Shown here: in pieces, positions 61,789 to 64,000 of the stretch
How positions within the stretch are numbered: the stretch's first letter is position 1
Layout of the letters: each line of letters opens with the position of its first letter
Source: Chryseobacterium cheonjiense
GTDB taxonomy: Bacteria; Bacteroidota; Bacteroidia; Flavobacteriales; Weeksellaceae
NCBI RefSeq assembly: GCF_012927265.1
Contig: NZ_JABBGF010000001.1
Span: 680,502-744,501 of the forward strand
Length of the DNA stretch: 64,000 nt
Reading direction: 5' to 3'
Notes under the pieces: model-generated
What the model was told of the DNA's origin: nothing
Databases searched by the model: none
The model's input: the letters and a program-made list of their open reading frames with translations, nothing else
Made by a program: the position numbers and the translations under genes

Positions 61789-63159
61789 ATGAAATTAATT
61801 GATTTGGCAAAAGAACTGAATATTTCCGCGGAAGCAATAAAACAGTTCATTCAGGATTTTGATCTTGATCTTGTAGAATGTATCAGTACCAATTTTGAAA
61901 TAAAAAAAGACTTTGAAAAGTTTGCCCGTGAAAATATAGAGTTTTTAAGGCTTTACGAAAAAGACCTCGACAAGGCAAAAACCCTTGAGCAAATCGCCGA
62001 AAAGATCAATCAGCCTAAAGAAAAAGTAGAAAAGGCAATCAAAGAAGCAGATCCCAATATTTTTGATAATGGCTTCTTCAAATCTTCCGTTTCCAGCTAC
62101 GGGATCGATAACAGGCTGGGAGGGAATTATAAATTCGTTTATGATTACTTCGGGCATAAAACAAGTCTTCAGAAAAGAGATTTTATAGGATACAGAGACT
62201 TATTTTTCTATATTTCCGGTATCTTGGAACCTTTTCTTAATCCGCAGCAGATCAAAGATTGGGGAATCAACAAACCTTCCGGAATTATATTGTACGGTCC
62301 ACCAGGAAGCGGGAAAATTTTCTGGGCTACCAAAATCGCAGAAATTATCGGTTATCAATTCAAAGAAGTTAAAAAGCATTATCTCGGAACCTCCTTTGTA
62401 GACGGAAACCAGACCAATTTTAATGATTTTCTCGTTGCCATGATGAAAGAAGAAAAAGTATTGCTTTTTCTGGAAGATTTTGATAATATTATGATGGCCA
62501 GAAAAGCTGAAAACAATGTGGCTTCCTGCAATCTTGAAACCCAGGAAATCATTTTACATTATATTTCAAAATTTGAGCAGGAAGAACTGCTGATGGTTGG
62601 TTCTGCCAATTCCGTTTCAGAAATAGACGAAGAAATCCTGGCTCCCGGAAGATTTGACGTCATGATTCCTGTTTTTCCGCCTAACCATGCAGAAAGATCA
62701 GAAATAATCCTTTATGCGATGACCAAAAATCTGGAAAGTGATTCTCTTTTGTTTAAAATTTTAAAAAATAATAAAGCCGATAAAATTCCTTTCTGGCACG
62801 AAATCTCTTCCCAGATGAAGGTTTTCAGCAATACCATGCTGATTGATTTTACACAAAGTCTTAAGAAAAGAATTAAAAATCTATATCAGAAAACCAGGAA
62901 TGAAAATCTTAAGATCGATCAAACTCTCCTGAAAGCCGCTTTGCGCGATGCTGCAGGAAAACTGACGGAAGAATACCTGGACCAGATTGCCAGATTTTTA
63001 ACGGATGTGATCGTTAATAATTTTGACCAGTTTCAGAATAGGGCGAAAGATCTTAAAAAAGAGCTGGATTCTTACCGCGCTGTTGAAGAACCGAGAAGAA
63101 TTATCGGTTTCCCTCACAATGAGGAGGAAGATAAAACTCAAGGTGAAGACAAGAGATAA
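61789..63159 (+). CDS. AAA-family protein with altered Walker motifs
   Basis: A 456-residue protein. Residues 1-90 are helical, opening MKLIDLAKELNISAEAIKQF, similar to the IF2 N-terminal module and to other adaptor helices. The AAA core (about 130-330) has the P-loop YGPPGSGKI (169-177), where Ile replaces the Ser/Thr that binds Mg, and Walker B LLFLEDFDNI (225-234), where the DE pair reads ED. Sensor 1 region VGSANS and an arginine in APGRFD (285-290) remain. A helical C-terminal part follows. ATP binding may persist with weakened hydrolysis. Function unknown. It lies 39 bases before prfB. Confidence 0.75.
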   Translation: MKLIDLAKELNISAEAIKQFIQDFDLDLVECISTNFEIKKDFEKFARENIEFLRLYEKDLDKAKTLEQIAEKINQPKEKVEKAIKEADPNIFDNGFFKSSVSSYGIDNRLGGNYKFVYDYFGHKTSLQKRDFIGYRDLFFYISGILEPFLNPQQIKDWGINKPSGIILYGPPGSGKIFWATKIAEIIGYQFKEVKKHYLGTSFVDGNQTNFNDFLVAMMKEEKVLLFLEDFDNIMMARKAENNVASCNLETQEIILHYISKFEQEELLMVGSANSVSEIDEEILAPGRFDVMIPVFPPNHAERSEIILYAMTKNLESDSLLFKILKNNKADKIPFWHEISSQMKVFSNTMLIDFTQSLKKRIKNLYQKTRNENLKIDQTLLKAALRDAAGKLTEEYLDQIARFLTDVIVNNFDQFQNRAKDLKKELDSYRAVEEPRRIIGFPHNEEEDKTQGEDKR

Positions 63160-63176
63160 AAGGAATAAAAATTTCT

Positions 63177-63184
63177 TATTTTTG
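63177..63184 (+). promoter_or_regulatory. -7 promoter box for prfB
   Basis: TATTTTTG, exact TAnnTTTG, 14 bases before the GTG start, which would give a very short leader. Confidence 0.5.
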
Positions 63185-63198
63185 CAAAAATAAAAATC

Positions 63199-64000
63199 GT
63201 GATAAACAACGAGCAGATAAAAGAAATTCAGTCAAGAATCGACGACCTCCATAAATATCTTCAGATCGACAAAAAGAAGATTGAAATAGCGAATGATGAT
63301 GAGAAGACCGCAGCCCCGGAATTTTGGGACAACCCAAAAGAAGCTGAAGCATTCCTGAAACAGCTCCGTTCCAAGAAAAAATGGGTAGAAGCCTACGAAG
63401 AAATCCATACCCAGTTTGAAGACATTCAGGTACTGATGGATTTTGCCAAAGAAGATCCTGATTCTGAAAAAGAGCTTGATGAAAACTTTCCTCAATTGGT
63501 AGAGAAGATCGAAGATCTTGAATTTAAAAACATGCTTTCTAATGAAGGCGACGAACTTTCTGCCGTATTGCAGATAACGGCCGGAGCCGGAGGAACCGAA
63601 AGCTGCGACTGGGCTTCCATGCTGATGAGAATGTATACCATGTGGGCGGAAAAGCAGGGTTATAAAATCCGCGAACTCAACTATCAGGGAGGTGATGTTG
63701 CGGGTGTAAAAACCGTAACGCTTGAAATTGACGGGGAATTTGCATTCGGATATCTTCGGGGCGAAAACGGTGTTCACAGGCTGGTAAGAATTTCACCTTT
63801 TGATTCCAATGCCAAAAGACATACAAGTTTTGTTTCGGTGTATGTTTATCCTTTAGTAGATGATACGATCGAAATCAACATCAATCCTGCCGATATTTCC
63901 TTTGAAACGATGAGGTCTTCCGGAGCGGGAGGGCAGAATGTCAACAAGGTGGAAACAGCTGTTCGTTTACGTCACGCGCCGACAGGAATTATCATTGAAA
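63199..64000 (+). CDS. prfB: Peptide chain release factor 2 (partial, runs off the window)
   Basis: Reads UGA and UAA stop codons and triggers peptide release. The first 267 codons are present; the end is beyond 64000. It starts with GTG (63199, [20 protein letters not shown]) since no ATG precedes the conserved part. The SPF codon-recognition tripeptide lies in [17 protein letters not shown] (near residue 200), and [12 protein letters not shown] carries the catalytic GGQ (near 244). At the place where many bacteria have an in-frame UGA and a programmed +1 shift (CUU UGA) this gene reads CTT CAG in one frame, so no frameshift autoregulation is expected. Confidence 0.95.
   Translation, partial: MINNEQIKEIQSRIDDLHKYLQIDKKKIEIANDDEKTAAPEFWDNPKEAEAFLKQLRSKKKWVEAYEEIHTQFEDIQVLMDFAKEDPDSEKELDENFPQLVEKIEDLEFKNMLSNEGDELSAVLQITAGAGGTESCDWASMLMRMYTMWAEKQGYKIRELNYQGGDVAGVKTVTLEIDGEFAFGYLRGENGVHRLVRISPFDSNAKRHTSFVSVYVYPLVDDTIEININPADISFETMRSSGAGGQNVNKVETAVRLRHAPTGIIIE

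Noticed and set aside
63232..63777. 181-codon minus-strand frame
   Set aside because: It is antisense to prfB, whose conserved motifs fix the true frame.

Overview
The window looks like the chromosome of a member of the Bacteroidota, class Flavobacteriia, most likely Chryseobacterium or a close Weeksellaceae relative. The evidence is an AT-rich sequence, many promoters with the -7 box TAnnTTTG and few Shine-Dalgarno sequences, three proteins with the type IX secretion (T9SS) type B sorting domain, and lineage-typical families (DUF5686, BT_3928, TIGR02757, a primase without zinc ligands). No phage, integrase, transposase, rRNA or CRISPR locus is visible.

Layout. 1-3040: rdgB, then rnz with a TIGR02757 gene and a membrane protein carrying an acidic heptad-repeat coiled coil. 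3181-11930: three tandem, separately promoted and terminated choice-of-anchor L / T9SS type B surface proteins. 11956-17909: an RNA-repair island on the minus strand, with two RlaP-type nucleotidyltransferases, a large protein with a TerD-like C-terminus, a tRNA-like RNA with a greatly enlarged anticodon arm, and the RNA ligase RtcB. A WYL regulator lies beside it on the plus strand (18775-19794). 20040-29833: a DUF1501/DUF1800 pair, a porin-like protein, glucokinase, two YceI proteins, a hydrolase, an ammonium transporter and serine deaminase. 29924-31356: a frameshifted PH-domain gene and tyrA, the latter behind an apparent attenuator with an aromatic-rich leader peptide. 31484-38609: an antiporter, a LytTR two-component pair, two small envelope proteins, alanine dehydrogenase and tsaE. 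38720-46700: dnaG, clpP, a PfpI protease, tpiA, a BT_3928 operon and folP. 46819-55010: an 8-bp tandem repeat, two DUF5686 outer-membrane proteins and alaS. 55247-58050: an ECF sigma / anti-sigma / DUF417 / MsrAB oxidative-stress group. 58371-64000: a paralogous membrane-protein pair, an ABC exporter, an AAA protein with altered Walker motifs, and the start of prfB.

The most interesting system is the RNA-repair island. rtcB and the nucleotidyltransferase pair begin with matching promoter blocks: a 19-bp dyad with half-site TGCGCAA, nine bases, then TTAyTTTG. This implies one shared regulator. The tRNA-like RNA keeps acceptor, D and T arms but has about 37 extra bases in the anticodon arm. Parts of that insert recur twice in the leader of the next gene, with compensatory base changes in a predicted stem. 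Ligase, nucleotidyltransferases, possible scaffold protein and a dedicated RNA fit the known composition of bacterial RNA-repair systems, but the roles here are inferred.

Intergenic DNA is rich in palindromes and small dispersed repeats. One such hairpin element lies in frame inside a nucleotidyltransferase gene.
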